A DNA stretch of 64,000 nt from Paenibacillus_AR mesotrionivorans (GCF_046098205.1 NZ_JBJURJ010000006.1:1-64000), one strand, 5' to 3'; positions 36,092 to 44,582 are shown, numbered from the stretch's first letter. The notes: generated by a model not told the origin, from the sequence alone. Numbers and translations are program-made.

Positions 36092-37441
36092 TTACAGGCG
36101 CTTCTCCAGCTCTTCCTTTTCCTGCTCGAAGCCAGGTTTGCCCAGGAGTGCAAACATATTCTTCTTGTACGCTTCCACACCCGGCTGGTCAAACGGATTC
36201 ACGCCGGAGAGGTATCCGCTCACGCCGCAAGCCTTCTCGAAGAAATAGACCATATAGCCGAAGGTGTACGGGGACATATCCGGCAGGGTCACCACCAGAT
36301 TCGGCACGCCGCCGTCGCTGTGGGCCAGAAGCGTACCCAGGAACGCCTTTTTGTTGACGAAATCCATGGTTTTGCCGCTCAGGAAATTCAGTCCGTCCAG
36401 ATCTGTCGGATCGGTTCCGATGGTCAGATGGTACGGCACTTCAGCCACCTGAATGACCGTTTCGAACAGGTTGCGGTTGCCCTCCTGGATGAATTGGCCC
36501 ATGGAGTGCAGGTCTGTAGAGAAGTCGACGGAGGATGGGTAAATCCCCTTGTTGTCCTTGCCTTCGCTTTCGCCGAAGAGCTGCTTCCACCACTCGGACA
36601 CAAAGTGCAGAGAAGGCTCGTAGTTCACCAGGATTTCGGTGGTTTTGCCCTTGCGGTACAAGGCGTTGCGCACAGCCGCGTATTGGTAGGCTTCATTTTC
36701 TGCTACGGACGGGCTGGAGTAATCGGTTCTGGCATCCGCCGCACCCTGCATCATAGCATCGATATCTACGCCGGCTACGGCGATGGGCAAGAGGCCAACA
36801 GGGGTCAATACGGAGTAACGTCCGCCCACATCGTCCGGAATCACGAAGGTTTCGTAGCCTTCCTCGGAGGCCAGCTTCTTCAAGGCGCCGCGGGCCTTGT
36901 CAGTGGTGGCATAGATCCGCTTTTGGGCGCCTTCCTTGCCGTACTTGCGCTCCAGGAGCTCCCGGAAAATCCGGAAGGCGATAGCCGGCTCCGTAGTGGT
37001 GCCGGACTTGGAGATGACGTTCACGGAGATGTCCTTGCCATCCAAAAGCTGCAGCAGATGGGAGGTATATGTAGAACTGATATTATTGCCGACGAAATAA
37101 ATCTCGGGGGTTTTGCGCTTGTCCTTCGGAAGAATATTATAGAAGGAATGGGTCAGCATTTCGATAGCCGCCCGGGCTCCCAGGTAGGAACCGCCGATGC
37201 CGATAACAACCAGCGCGTCCGAATCCGACTGGATTTTTTCCGCTGCCTTCTTGATCCGGTCAAACTCCGCCCGGTCATAATTTACCGGAAGATCGATCCA
37301 GCCCAGATAATCCGAGCCTGCACCTGTTCCGTTATGAAGATCATCGTGGGCGGCCTTGATGGCGCCTGCCAGGTTGTCCACCTCATGCTTGCCGATAAAG
37401 CCCAGTGCTTTGCTGAAATCAAACTGCAATTTTCCGCTCAT
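36092..37441 (-). CDS. pgi: Glucose-6-phosphate isomerase
   Basis: A 449-residue short-form (Bacillus-type) phosphoglucose isomerase interconverting glucose-6-phosphate and fructose-6-phosphate. Signature regions VIGIGGSYLGARAAIEM, SKSGTTTEPAIAFRI, the central VDFSTDLHSMGQFIQEG and the C-terminal PFDQPGVEAYK are intact. AAGGAGGTTTTTGACCC precedes the ATG. A dispersed hairpin (37467-37522) lies in its 5' leader. Confidence 0.97.
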   Translation of the reverse strand: MSGKLQFDFSKALGFIGKHEVDNLAGAIKAAHDDLHNGTGAGSDYLGWIDLPVNYDRAEFDRIKKAAEKIQSDSDALVVIGIGGSYLGARAAIEMLTHSFYNILPKDKRKTPEIYFVGNNISSTYTSHLLQLLDGKDISVNVISKSGTTTEPAIAFRIFRELLERKYGKEGAQKRIYATTDKARGALKKLASEEGYETFVIPDDVGGRYSVLTPVGLLPIAVAGVDIDAMMQGAADARTDYSSPSVAENEAYQYAAVRNALYRKGKTTEILVNYEPSLHFVSEWWKQLFGESEGKDNKGIYPSSVDFSTDLHSMGQFIQEGNRNLFETVIQVAEVPYHLTIGTDPTDLDGLNFLSGKTMDFVNKKAFLGTLLAHSDGGVPNLVVTLPDMSPYTFGYMVYFFEKACGVSGYLSGVNPFDQPGVEAYKKNMFALLGKPGFEQEKEELEKRL

Positions 37442-37466
37442 GGGTCAAAAACCTCCTTATCCAATT

Positions 37467-37522
37467 GGGGGCTCCCTCAAAAGTACCCTCCATTGCTTCA
37501 GAGCATTTTCACTTTTGGGGGA
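37467..37522. repeat. Dispersed hairpin repeat, copy A
   Basis: Begins GGGGGCTCCCTCAAAAGTA, carries TTGCTTCAG in the middle and ends TTCACTTTTGGGGG. The arms pair as a stem of about 11 bases. It shares both arms and the middle motif with copies at 38957 and 61571. It lies in the divergent gap between pgi and the dehydrogenase-PilZ gene, next to the pgi ribosome site. Confidence 0.8.
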
Positions 37523-37642
37523 AGGTTTACCTGCATATATCTGGTGTCTATGATAAGAATACTTATTCAATGCCCGAATTGCAAGTAAGGTCTTTCACAT
37601 ACTTCCGGGCGCATGGTAAGATAAGGACAAGAGGTGACTTGG

Positions 37643-38893
37643 ATGAAAACCATCGGTTTTATCGGACTTGGCACCATGGGAATGCCCATGGCTGTCAATC
37701 TGCTCAAAAGCGGATATACGGTATACGGTTATAACCGCACGGCTGCCAAGCGGGAGCAATTGAAAGCGCTTGGCGCGTTGGAAGCGGCCACTCCGGCTGA
37801 GGCTGCCCGCCAGGCGGATGTGATTTTTACCAATGTGAGCAATGATGATGCTTTGCTGGAGGTGGTGTACGGGCCGGGGGGTATTCTCGAGGGCTCCCGT
37901 CCGGGCCTTACCGTGATTGACTGCAGCACCGTATCTCCCGCCACCAGCCAGAGGATCGCAGAGGAGCTGAAGGCACAGCAGGCCTTCTTCCTGGATGCGC
38001 CTGTAACAGGCAGCAAACCCGCCGCAGAGAGCGGCACGCTGGTCTTTATGGTGGGCGGCGAGGAAGCCGTCTACGAGGAGAATCTGGACCTGTTCGAGGT
38101 GCTGGGCAGCAAGTGCCTGTACATGGGCGACAGCGGCTCCGGCTCCTATGCCAAGCTGGCCCACAATACCATCGTGGGTATCAACGCTATCGGCTTGATG
38201 GAGGGTTTCTCCATTGCCGCCAAAGCGGGGCTTTCCCCGGAGAAGTTCCTGGAGATTGTAACCGCAGGCGGTGCCAACAGCCGGCAGGCGGAGCTGAAGG
38301 GCAACAAGATCATCCAGCGGGACTTCTCCAACCAGTTCTCCACGGCCCTGATGCTGAAGGATCTGCTGCTGGCCCAAAAGCTGACGGCAGGCTTCCAGCT
38401 TCCTGCGCCTCTGCTCCATGCGGCTACGTCCATTTTTCAGATGGGCCTGGCCAAGGGATTAGGGGATCAGGACCTCTCCTCCGTGATCCAATGCTACGAG
38501 GACTGGATGAAGCTCACCATTACCCCCTCGGGCGAAAGGACAGCGCCGGCAGACAAGGAGCGCCGCGGTGCCAACCGGATCAGCCTAGGCATCAAGCTGC
38601 ATCTGTCCGTGTACCAATGGGAGCAGGAGGGCAGCTTTTCGGGACAGAACATCGAAGGAATCCTCCACGACCTGTCGGAAAGCGGACTGCAAATCAGCTC
38701 GGCCTTCCCGCTGGCCCAGGACATGTTCGTGGTGATCCACTTCCCCAAGGAAGCCGATCTGCCCCCGATCACCGGCAAGATCATCCGCATCGATTCGCGA
38801 GAAGGGGAATTTCGCTACGGCTGTATGCTGTCGGGATTGCCGCCGTACACCCGGATCAAGCTGGAGCAATATATCAAGCGGCACGAAGGCTAA
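37643..38893 (+). CDS. Beta-hydroxyacid dehydrogenase fused to a PilZ domain
   Basis: A 416-residue two-part protein. Residues 1-290 form a complete 3-hydroxyisobutyrate/tartronate-semialdehyde-type dehydrogenase: NAD(P) loop GLGTMG (8-13), substrate motif DAPVTGS (118-124) and catalytic Lys171 in AKLAHNT. After a 15-residue linker, residues 305-416 form a PilZ domain with both cyclic-di-GMP motifs, RGANR (R308, R312) and DLSESG (343-348). The dehydrogenase should be active and the PilZ part able to bind cyclic di-GMP, so enzyme control by the messenger is the obvious reading (inference). AGAGGTG lies six bases before the ATG. The substrate is unknown. Confidence 0.88.
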   Translation: MKTIGFIGLGTMGMPMAVNLLKSGYTVYGYNRTAAKREQLKALGALEAATPAEAARQADVIFTNVSNDDALLEVVYGPGGILEGSRPGLTVIDCSTVSPATSQRIAEELKAQQAFFLDAPVTGSKPAAESGTLVFMVGGEEAVYEENLDLFEVLGSKCLYMGDSGSGSYAKLAHNTIVGINAIGLMEGFSIAAKAGLSPEKFLEIVTAGGANSRQAELKGNKIIQRDFSNQFSTALMLKDLLLAQKLTAGFQLPAPLLHAATSIFQMGLAKGLGDQDLSSVIQCYEDWMKLTITPSGERTAPADKERRGANRISLGIKLHLSVYQWEQEGSFSGQNIEGILHDLSESGLQISSAFPLAQDMFVVIHFPKEADLPPITGKIIRIDSREGEFRYGCMLSGLPPYTRIKLEQYIKRHEG

Positions 38894-38925
38894 AGCGGGA
38901 GCTGCCCCGCAGCCTGCGCTACACG

Positions 38926-38956
38926 CAAGCCCGGGGCTTCCCGGGCTTTTTGTTTT
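38926..38956 (+). terminator. Terminator after dehydrogenase-PilZ gene
   Basis: AAGCCCGG, loop GGCTTC, CCGGGCTT then TTTGTTTT, 35 bases past the stop codon and adjoining hairpin repeat copy B. Confidence 0.9.
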
Positions 38957-39014
38957 GGGGGCTCCCCCAAAAGTATTCGGAATATGCTTCAGCACTTCTC
39001 TTCACCTTTGGGAG
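38957..39014. repeat. Dispersed hairpin repeat, copy B (overlaps LysR 3' end)
   Basis: Begins GGGGGCTCCCCCAAAAGTA, continues TTCGGAATATGCTTCAG and ends TTCACCTTTGGGAG. Its right arm supplies the last codons and stop of the LysR gene (Asn-Ser-Gln-Arg-stop), so the repeat probably inserted into or replaced the original 3' end. The first 28 bases are almost identical to copy C at 61571 read in reverse. Confidence 0.82.
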
Positions 39015-39892
39015 TTAAATATCCCCCCAGTAAACCGCACCCACTCTCGGGCGGCTAGAGGCAGGTAGCTCTTTTTGCCCCAGATCATCCCCAGATGCCA
39101 CGGAATTTGCGGCTCCACCAAATCCAACACCGCCACTCTACTTTTGTCCAGAGAGCGGCAGATGGTCTCCGGCAGCATCGCCACCCCCAGCCCCGCCGCC
39201 GCCAGCTCATAGATAAAATCCCACTGGGAGCTTTCATACTGGACATTGGGACGGAAGCCGACTCTGTGGCATTCCGCAATAATCCGGTCGTGGAGCGCAA
39301 ACTCCTCCTTGAACAGAATAAACGGCTCCTCCGCCAGCTTCCGCAGCGGCACTGTGCCGCTATCTGCCAGGGGATGGCCCGTATGCACAATCACCTTCAA
39401 CCGCTCCTTGACCACCGTGAAGGAATCAAACCGCTCCCCATCCACGGGCAGCAGGACCACGCCCACATCCAGCTTGCCCTCCGCCACTTTGGTCTCTAGC
39501 TTCTTTGCCCCGTCTTCCACCATTTGAATCACCAGACCGGGATATTTTTGACGGAACTGCCTCAGCACCTGAGGAAAAAAGCTGGAGCCTGCCATTGGAG
39601 GAATGCCGATCCGGATCACACCCTTGTTCAGATTGGTGAGATCCTCCAGCTCCAGGGTGAGATTATGGAAGGCCTCAGTGATATTATGAGCCTGTCCGGT
39701 GATAGCTCTGCCCGCGTCCGTCAGCTCGATACGTTTGCCGTCGCGCTTGAACAGCTCCACACCCAGCTCCTCTTCGAGGCTCTTGATGGCCTTGCTCAGG
39801 GTAGGCTGGGTAATATGAAGCGTCTGGGCCGCCCGGGTAAAGCTTCCGCTGCGGGCAAGCTCCAATACATACTGCATATGACGGATATCCAT
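39002..39892 (-). CDS. LysR family regulator (CidR-like)
   Basis: A 296-residue regulator. The N-terminal winged helix is MDIRHMQYVLELARSGSFTRAAQTLHITQPTLSKAIKSLE. A periplasmic-binding-like effector domain follows (about 90-290). GGAGGACACCT precedes the chosen ATG. It is divergent from the cidA/cidB-like pair. In Bacillus and Staphylococcus the LysR regulator CidR controls cid genes in response to overflow metabolites such as acetate, so that role is likely here. The last few codons lie inside a dispersed repeat. Confidence 0.88.
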   Translation of the reverse strand: MDIRHMQYVLELARSGSFTRAAQTLHITQPTLSKAIKSLEEELGVELFKRDGKRIELTDAGRAITGQAHNITEAFHNLTLELEDLTNLNKGVIRIGIPPMAGSSFFPQVLRQFRQKYPGLVIQMVEDGAKKLETKVAEGKLDVGVVLLPVDGERFDSFTVVKERLKVIVHTGHPLADSGTVPLRKLAEEPFILFKEEFALHDRIIAECHRVGFRPNVQYESSQWDFIYELAAAGLGVAMLPETICRSLDKSRVAVLDLVEPQIPWHLGMIWGKKSYLPLAAREWVRFTGGIFNSQR

Positions 39893-39993
39893 AGGTGTCC
39901 TCCAACTATAGCTAAATGGAATGGAAATCATTCGATTCATTCATTTTACCAATGAAAGAACATGATGTACACTTTCAAAAGGAGGGATTCTTC

Positions 39994-40365
39994 ATGAAGC
40001 CATTATTACGGGGGTTCGGCCAGGTGGTTTGCTTCATTCTGTATTCCATGCTGATCAATGCCGTCACGTCCGCGCTTCATCTGCCGGTTCCGGGAAGCAT
40101 TGTAGGAATTGTGCTGCTGTTTGCGCTATTACATTTTAAGGTGATCAAGCTGGAATGGGTGGACCTGGGCTCCAAATGGCTGTTGGCCGAGATGCTGCTG
40201 TTTTTCATCCCTCCGGTTGTAGGCATTGTAGAATACAAAGATTTGATGCTGCAAAATGGCCTGCGAATCGCATTAGTTATTGTGTTCAGCATTCTGTGTG
40301 TCATGGTCATAACGGGTTTGATTGCCGAGAAGCTGTCGACCCATGAAGGGAAGCGACAGTCGTGA
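39994..40365 (+). CDS. cidA: CidA/LrgA family holin-like protein
   Basis: A 123-residue membrane protein with four predicted helices. It matches the CidA/LrgA family in PVPGSIVGIVLLFALL and FFIPPVVGIVEY. These proteins act with CidB/LrgB in programmed lysis or in export of pyruvate/acetate-type metabolites. AAAAGGAGGGATTCTTC precedes the ATG. The stop overlaps the cidB start by four bases. CidA and LrgA are hard to tell apart; the LysR neighbour favours cid. Confidence 0.85.
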   Translation: MKPLLRGFGQVVCFILYSMLINAVTSALHLPVPGSIVGIVLLFALLHFKVIKLEWVDLGSKWLLAEMLLFFIPPVVGIVEYKDLMLQNGLRIALVIVFSILCVMVITGLIAEKLSTHEGKRQS

Positions 40366-41042
40366 TTCTGGGAATTAGCTGCTTTATCTTAACCGTGCTG
40401 GTCTACTTCGGCACCAAGACCTTTTATAAATCCCATAAGCGGGTGCTCTACACCCCGGTTATCCTCACCCCGCTTCTGGTAATCGTGGTGCTGGCCTTCG
40501 CGGATATCCCCTACAATACGTACCATGAGGGCACCCGCTACATAAGCAATATGATCGGTCCCGCCACCGTGGCGCTGGCCGTTCCCTTATACAAGAACCG
40601 CCATGTGATGAAGAAGCACGCCCTGTCTATTCTGATTAGTGTGCTTACCGGGTCTACCGTAGCCATTGTGAGCACTGCCTGGGCCGCCAAAATGCTGCAC
40701 CTGGACCTAGCGATTATCGACAGCATCGCCCCCCGCTCCGCCACCACCCCCATCGCCGTAGTGGTTTCGGGGCTTATCGGCGGCATTCCCGCCATCACGG
40801 CCGTATTCGTGCTGGCTACAGGGGTTCTGGGTATGGTGCTGGGACCGGTGGTCATCCGGTTCTTCCGCTTTAAGAACGATGTATCTCATGGGGTTCTGCT
40901 GGGCACCAGCGCCCACGCCGTCGGCACCAGCAAGGCCTTCGAGCTGAGCTCCGCCTCCGGCTCCGTCTCCACTGTGGCGATGATTCTCACCGCCTTCTTC
41001 ACCCTGTGCACCGCCCCCTGGATCGTTCCGCTGCTGCTGTAA
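40362..41042 (+). CDS. cidB: CidB/LrgB family membrane protein
   Basis: A 226-residue membrane protein with about six helices and the family motif PRSATTPIAVVVSGLIGGIPA plus GTSAHAVGTSKAFE. The GTG start overlaps the cidA stop codon (GTGA), so the two are translationally coupled. It works with CidA at the cell membrane. Confidence 0.88.
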   Translation: MILGISCFILTVLVYFGTKTFYKSHKRVLYTPVILTPLLVIVVLAFADIPYNTYHEGTRYISNMIGPATVALAVPLYKNRHVMKKHALSILISVLTGSTVAIVSTAWAAKMLHLDLAIIDSIAPRSATTPIAVVVSGLIGGIPAITAVFVLATGVLGMVLGPVVIRFFRFKNDVSHGVLLGTSAHAVGTSKAFELSSASGSVSTVAMILTAFFTLCTAPWIVPLLL

Positions 41043-41057
41043 GGCGCTCTGCCAATA

Positions 41058-41109
41058 GCCAAAAAAACCTCCCGATGCCTGCGTACAGCCAGGCGCCGGG
41101 AGGTTTTGG
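41058..41109. terminator. Terminator between cidB and ppnP
   Basis: AAAACCTCCCG-(ATGCCTG...CAGGCGC)-CGGGAGGTTTT, with A and T runs on both sides, between convergent genes. Confidence 0.9.
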
Positions 41110-41125
41110 GTTCAGGAGAAGTATT

Positions 41126-41437
41126 CTAGATGTAGGAGCAGCAGTAGTCGGTAGGTGTTTTGACCTCGAGCTTGAAGCGTGTATTCGCGGGAACGGTAAA
41201 CTCCCCGGAGCCGTTGATTTCAAGCCATTCTGTGGCTTCCGGAAGCAGTACCTTCAGCTCGCCGGCCAGAATCTCCATAATTTCAACGGTATCTGTGCCA
41301 AACTCATAATCCCCCGGCAGCATGATGCCCAGGGTCTTTTTGGTTCCGTCGGCAAACAGGACCGTCCGGCTGCTTACCTTTCCGTCAAAATAAATATTCG
41401 CTTTCTTCACCACGGATACATTGTCGAACTGAGCCAT
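41126..41437 (-). CDS. ppnP: Pyrimidine/purine nucleoside phosphorylase PpnP
   Basis: A 103-residue cupin-fold enzyme (former DUF1255/YaiE) that phosphorolyses several nucleosides to the base and ribose-1-phosphate. Signature stretches: ANIYFDGKVSSRTVLF, LGIMLPGDYEFGT and the C-terminal YCCSYI. It lies 57 bases downstream of tkt on the same strand; both feed pentose metabolism. It complements the nucleoside hydrolase at 2.4 kb. Confidence 0.9.
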   Translation of the reverse strand: MAQFDNVSVVKKANIYFDGKVSSRTVLFADGTKKTLGIMLPGDYEFGTDTVEIMEILAGELKVLLPEATEWLEINGSGEFTVPANTRFKLEVKTPTDYCCSYI

Positions 41438-41494
41438 CTGTCTACCTTCTCCCTATGATCTGTCAGGGGCGGCGCCGGGCGCCCCTTCCCCATT

Positions 41495-43516
41495 TTATTT
41501 CAAAAGAGCCTTTACCTTGGCTACTACGTTATCCGGCGTAAAGCCGTATTCCGCCAGCACCTTCGGTCCCGGTGCGGAAGCGCCGAATATGCTGATCCCA
41601 AGAATAGCGCCTTGGTCTCCCACATAACGCTCCCATCCCAGAGGATAGGCCATTTCCACAGCCAGACGAGCCTTCACATCGGGCAGCAGGACGGAATCCT
41701 TGTAATCCTGCGGCTGCTTCTCGAACAGCTCCCAGCTCGGCATACTGATGACGCGAACCTGCACACCTTCCTCAGCCAGCTTCTTCTGGGCTTCCACAGC
41801 CAGACTGACTTCGGAGCCGGTGGCGATGATTTGCGCCTGGGGCTTGCCGTTTGCGGCGTCGGAGACCACATAAGCGCCGCGGCGCACGTTGTCGCGGGCC
41901 AGCTCGGCGGTCTTCTCCAGCACAGGCAGGTTTTGACGGGTGAGAATCAGAGCCACCGGACCTTCCTTGTTCTCGATGGCATACCGCCAGGCTTCCATGG
42001 TTTCGTTGGCATCGGCAGGACGCAGCACGGTCATGCCGGGAATAATCCGCAGCGCCGGCAGCTGTTCGATAGGCTCGTGGGTAGGCCCGTCTTCGCCAAC
42101 AGCAATGGAGTCATGGGTAAGCACATACACAGACGGTGTTTTCATCAGCGCGGCCAGACGGACAGCCGGGCGCAGATAATCCGAGAAAACGAAGAAGGTG
42201 CCGCAGTAAGCGCGGACGCCGCCATGCAGCATCATGCCGTTGGTAGCCGCAGCCATGGCGAATTCACGGACGCCGAAGTATACGTTGCGGCCGGCATAAT
42301 TGGCCGGGGTGAACTGGTCGATACCCTTCAGATGGGTATTGGTGGAGGACTCCAGGTCGGCAGAGCCGCCGATCAGCGTCGGCAGGTTAGGCGCAATGGC
42401 GTTCAGTGCCTGGCCGGAGCTGGCACGGGTGGCCACAGCCTTCTCGGCGGAGGTGAGCACCGGAATATCCTTGTCCCAGCCTTCAGGAAGCTCGCCGGCA
42501 AGGGCTTGCTTGAACTGGCGGGCCAGATCCGGGAACGCTGCCGCATACTTGTCCACCAGGGCGTCCCATTCCGCGTTTTTGGTTTCACCGGAAGCCTTCA
42601 CCTCAGCAAAATAGGCTTGTACCTCTTCCGGAACATAGAATTCAGGCTCCAAAGGCCAGCCTAGGGCTTCCTTGGTCAGCTTGGCTTCTTCAGTGCCCAG
42701 CGGAGAACCATGGGGACCGACATGTCCGCCCTTGCCGCCCTTGTTGGGGCTGCCGAAGCCGATGGTGGTCTTCACTTCAATCAGGGTCGGACGGCTTGTT
42801 TCCGCCTTGGCTTGCTCGATGGCTGCCGAAATCGCAACCAGGTCATTCTCATTTTCCACACGGATGACCTGCCAGCCGTAGCTTTCGAAGCGGGCATGGG
42901 CATTTTCGGAGAAGGACAGGCCCAGTTCGCCGTCCAGGGAGATGTCATTGGAATCGTACAGGACAATCAGCTTGCCCAGCTTCAGATGGCCCGCAAGGGA
43001 AGCTGCTTCGGAGGATACACCCTCCATCAGGTCACCGTCGCCGCAGATGGCGTAGGTGTAATGGTCCACCACCGGGAAGCTGTCCTTGTTATATGTAGCG
43101 CCGAGATGCGCTTCCGCCATTGCCATGCCCACTGCCATGGCAACCCCTTGGCCCAGCGGGCCTGTGGTGGCGTCTACGCCAGCAGTGTGGCCGAATTCCG
43201 GGTGACCCGGAGTCAGGCTGCCCCATTGGCGGAACTGCTTGAGGTCGTCGATGGTCAGACCATAGCCTGCCAGGTGCAGCAGAGCATACAGCAGCATCGA
43301 GCCATGTCCTGCGGACAGGACAAAGCGGTCCCGGTTGAACCAGGACGGGTTGGAAGGATTGACATTCATATGCCGGGTCCACAGGGTATAGGCCATAGGA
43401 GCCGCCCCCATGGGCATACCGGGATGGCCGGATTTGGATTTCTCGATGGCATCCACCGCCAGCATCCGGATGGTGTTAACCGCCAGCTGATCGGTTGTCG
43501 TAAAGCTTGCTGTCAT
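41495..43516 (-). CDS. tkt: Transketolase
   Basis: A 673-residue thiamine-diphosphate enzyme of the pentose phosphate pathway. It has SGHPGMPMGAAPMAYTL, the TPP motif GDGDLMEGVSSEAASLAG, THDSIAVGEDGPTHEPIEQL and a C-terminal transketolase domain. The ATG at 43516 is preferred over an upstream in-frame start because AAAGGAGGAAAGATCGA precedes it. Full length. Confidence 0.97.
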   Translation of the reverse strand: MTASFTTTDQLAVNTIRMLAVDAIEKSKSGHPGMPMGAAPMAYTLWTRHMNVNPSNPSWFNRDRFVLSAGHGSMLLYALLHLAGYGLTIDDLKQFRQWGSLTPGHPEFGHTAGVDATTGPLGQGVAMAVGMAMAEAHLGATYNKDSFPVVDHYTYAICGDGDLMEGVSSEAASLAGHLKLGKLIVLYDSNDISLDGELGLSFSENAHARFESYGWQVIRVENENDLVAISAAIEQAKAETSRPTLIEVKTTIGFGSPNKGGKGGHVGPHGSPLGTEEAKLTKEALGWPLEPEFYVPEEVQAYFAEVKASGETKNAEWDALVDKYAAAFPDLARQFKQALAGELPEGWDKDIPVLTSAEKAVATRASSGQALNAIAPNLPTLIGGSADLESSTNTHLKGIDQFTPANYAGRNVYFGVREFAMAAATNGMMLHGGVRAYCGTFFVFSDYLRPAVRLAALMKTPSVYVLTHDSIAVGEDGPTHEPIEQLPALRIIPGMTVLRPADANETMEAWRYAIENKEGPVALILTRQNLPVLEKTAELARDNVRRGAYVVSDAANGKPQAQIIATGSEVSLAVEAQKKLAEEGVQVRVISMPSWELFEKQPQDYKDSVLLPDVKARLAVEMAYPLGWERYVGDQGAILGISIFGASAPGPKVLAEYGFTPDNVVAKVKALLK

Positions 43517-43680
43517 TCGATCTTTCCTCCTTTGGGAAGTCTCCGGGAATTTTCCCGGCACTATTGATTTCATTCTAACATTCCCGTACGGGAAACGCTA
43601 GGAGAAATGATAATTGGACCCTACCAATTATTTTAGTTAAAGGGTCTGATTCGACAAAATCTCTTAAAGGGCCGTTCACC

Positions 43681-43857
43681 CGGACTGAGGATCCGTTATT
43701 TTGTCAAAAAGCAAGCTTGGCCACATTTCGCGGACACACGGTACGCTATTTCCCCTGGAATGCCGTCAGCGAGACCCTTTTCTGCCCAATAAGAGCCCCC
43801 GTGTCCGTTCCGAGGAAAAAACACTGTTTTCTGGGCAGATAACGGCTCCTGAGTCCG
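43681..43857. repeat. ++-- repeat element, CGGAC units
   Basis: CGGACTGAGGATCCGTTATT starts at 43681 and CGGACACACGGTACGCTATT at 43731, exactly 50 bases apart on the plus strand. Inverted units end at 43807 (GTGTCCG) and 43857 (GAGTCCG), again exactly 50 apart. Within each unit the anchor is followed by a TTAT motif and then an A-rich end. It sits upstream of tkt and next to a second element of the same design. Confidence 0.82.
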
Positions 43858-43975
43858 TTTGAGATAGCGGAACCGGAAGCGCTTGTTGAGGTAGCCGATC
43901 CCGGGAGCGATCAGTTGCACTACCGGAACCAACGTATTCGGCTTACGGAGTTCCGGCTAAATCCGGTCTGCGCGC

Positions 43976-44159
43976 TAACGAATCTCACAGCGCTTATTTC
44001 CCGAAAATCAGCGTGTTTGGAAATGTAACGAATCTGGGCCACGCTATTGCTTGCGCCGCCGCCTCATTCAGCTTCCTTTTGCCAAAATAAGATTCCTCAG
44101 ATTCGTTAATAAAGAGGAAAAGGGCCAAATTGGTGAAATAACGCCGCTGAGATTCGTTA
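43976..44159. repeat. ++-- repeat element, TAACGAATCT units
   Basis: TAACGAATCT at 43976 and 44026 on the plus strand. AGATTCGTTA, its exact inverse, lies at 44099 and 44150. Same-strand spacing is 50 and 51 bases. Following the anchor are GCGCTTATTT-type continuations (CAGCGCTTATTTCCC; GGCGTTATTTCACC). It is adjacent to the CGGAC element but has its own anchor sequence. Confidence 0.85.
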
Positions 44160-44430
44160 GAATCCCCATGGCCTGTCCCGTCATCGTCAGAGGCGAAAAT
44201 GCCGGGTACAGCTATAGGTGCTTCATTTTAGTACATATTTCATCACCTAGCGGTCATCGTTGGCAGCAACATGCGGGTACACATACGGGTGCAGCATTTT
44301 CCTATAGATCCGCCCATAGCCTTGCGTTCCAGCTCCCCCTCTGTCAGTACCCTTCCACACAGCCATCGGTTCCCCTTCCACACAGCCAAAAGAGGCGGAG
44401 AAGCGCCTAAGCACTCCCCGCCCGCCGTCA
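44160..44430. other. Intergenic region, no gene
   Basis: Contains two direct copies of CCCTTCCACACAGCCA about 26 bases apart (around 44350-44392) and otherwise nothing I can assign. Open frames here lack ribosome sites. Confidence 0.4.
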
Positions 44431-44579
44431 CGTTGCCACACTGGCTGGCCACACCACGCTGCCTTGCCATGCTACCTTGCTGCACTGCCTTGCCTCGCTA
44501 TCTTGCCACGCTGTCTTGGCGTTCCGCCTTGCCATTCTGCCGTGCTGTCTTGCCATGCCGTTCTGCCTTGTTACACTAC
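44431..44579. repeat. Degenerate 13-bp tandem repeat
   Basis: About ten imperfect tandem copies of CCTTGCCATGCTA, for example CCTTGCTGCACTG, CCTTGCCTCGCTA, TCTTGCCACGCTG, CCTTGCCATTCTG. The array ends four bases before the purU stop codon on the minus strand, so it forms the start of the purU 3' untranslated region. Confidence 0.75.
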
Positions 44580-44582
44580 TTT

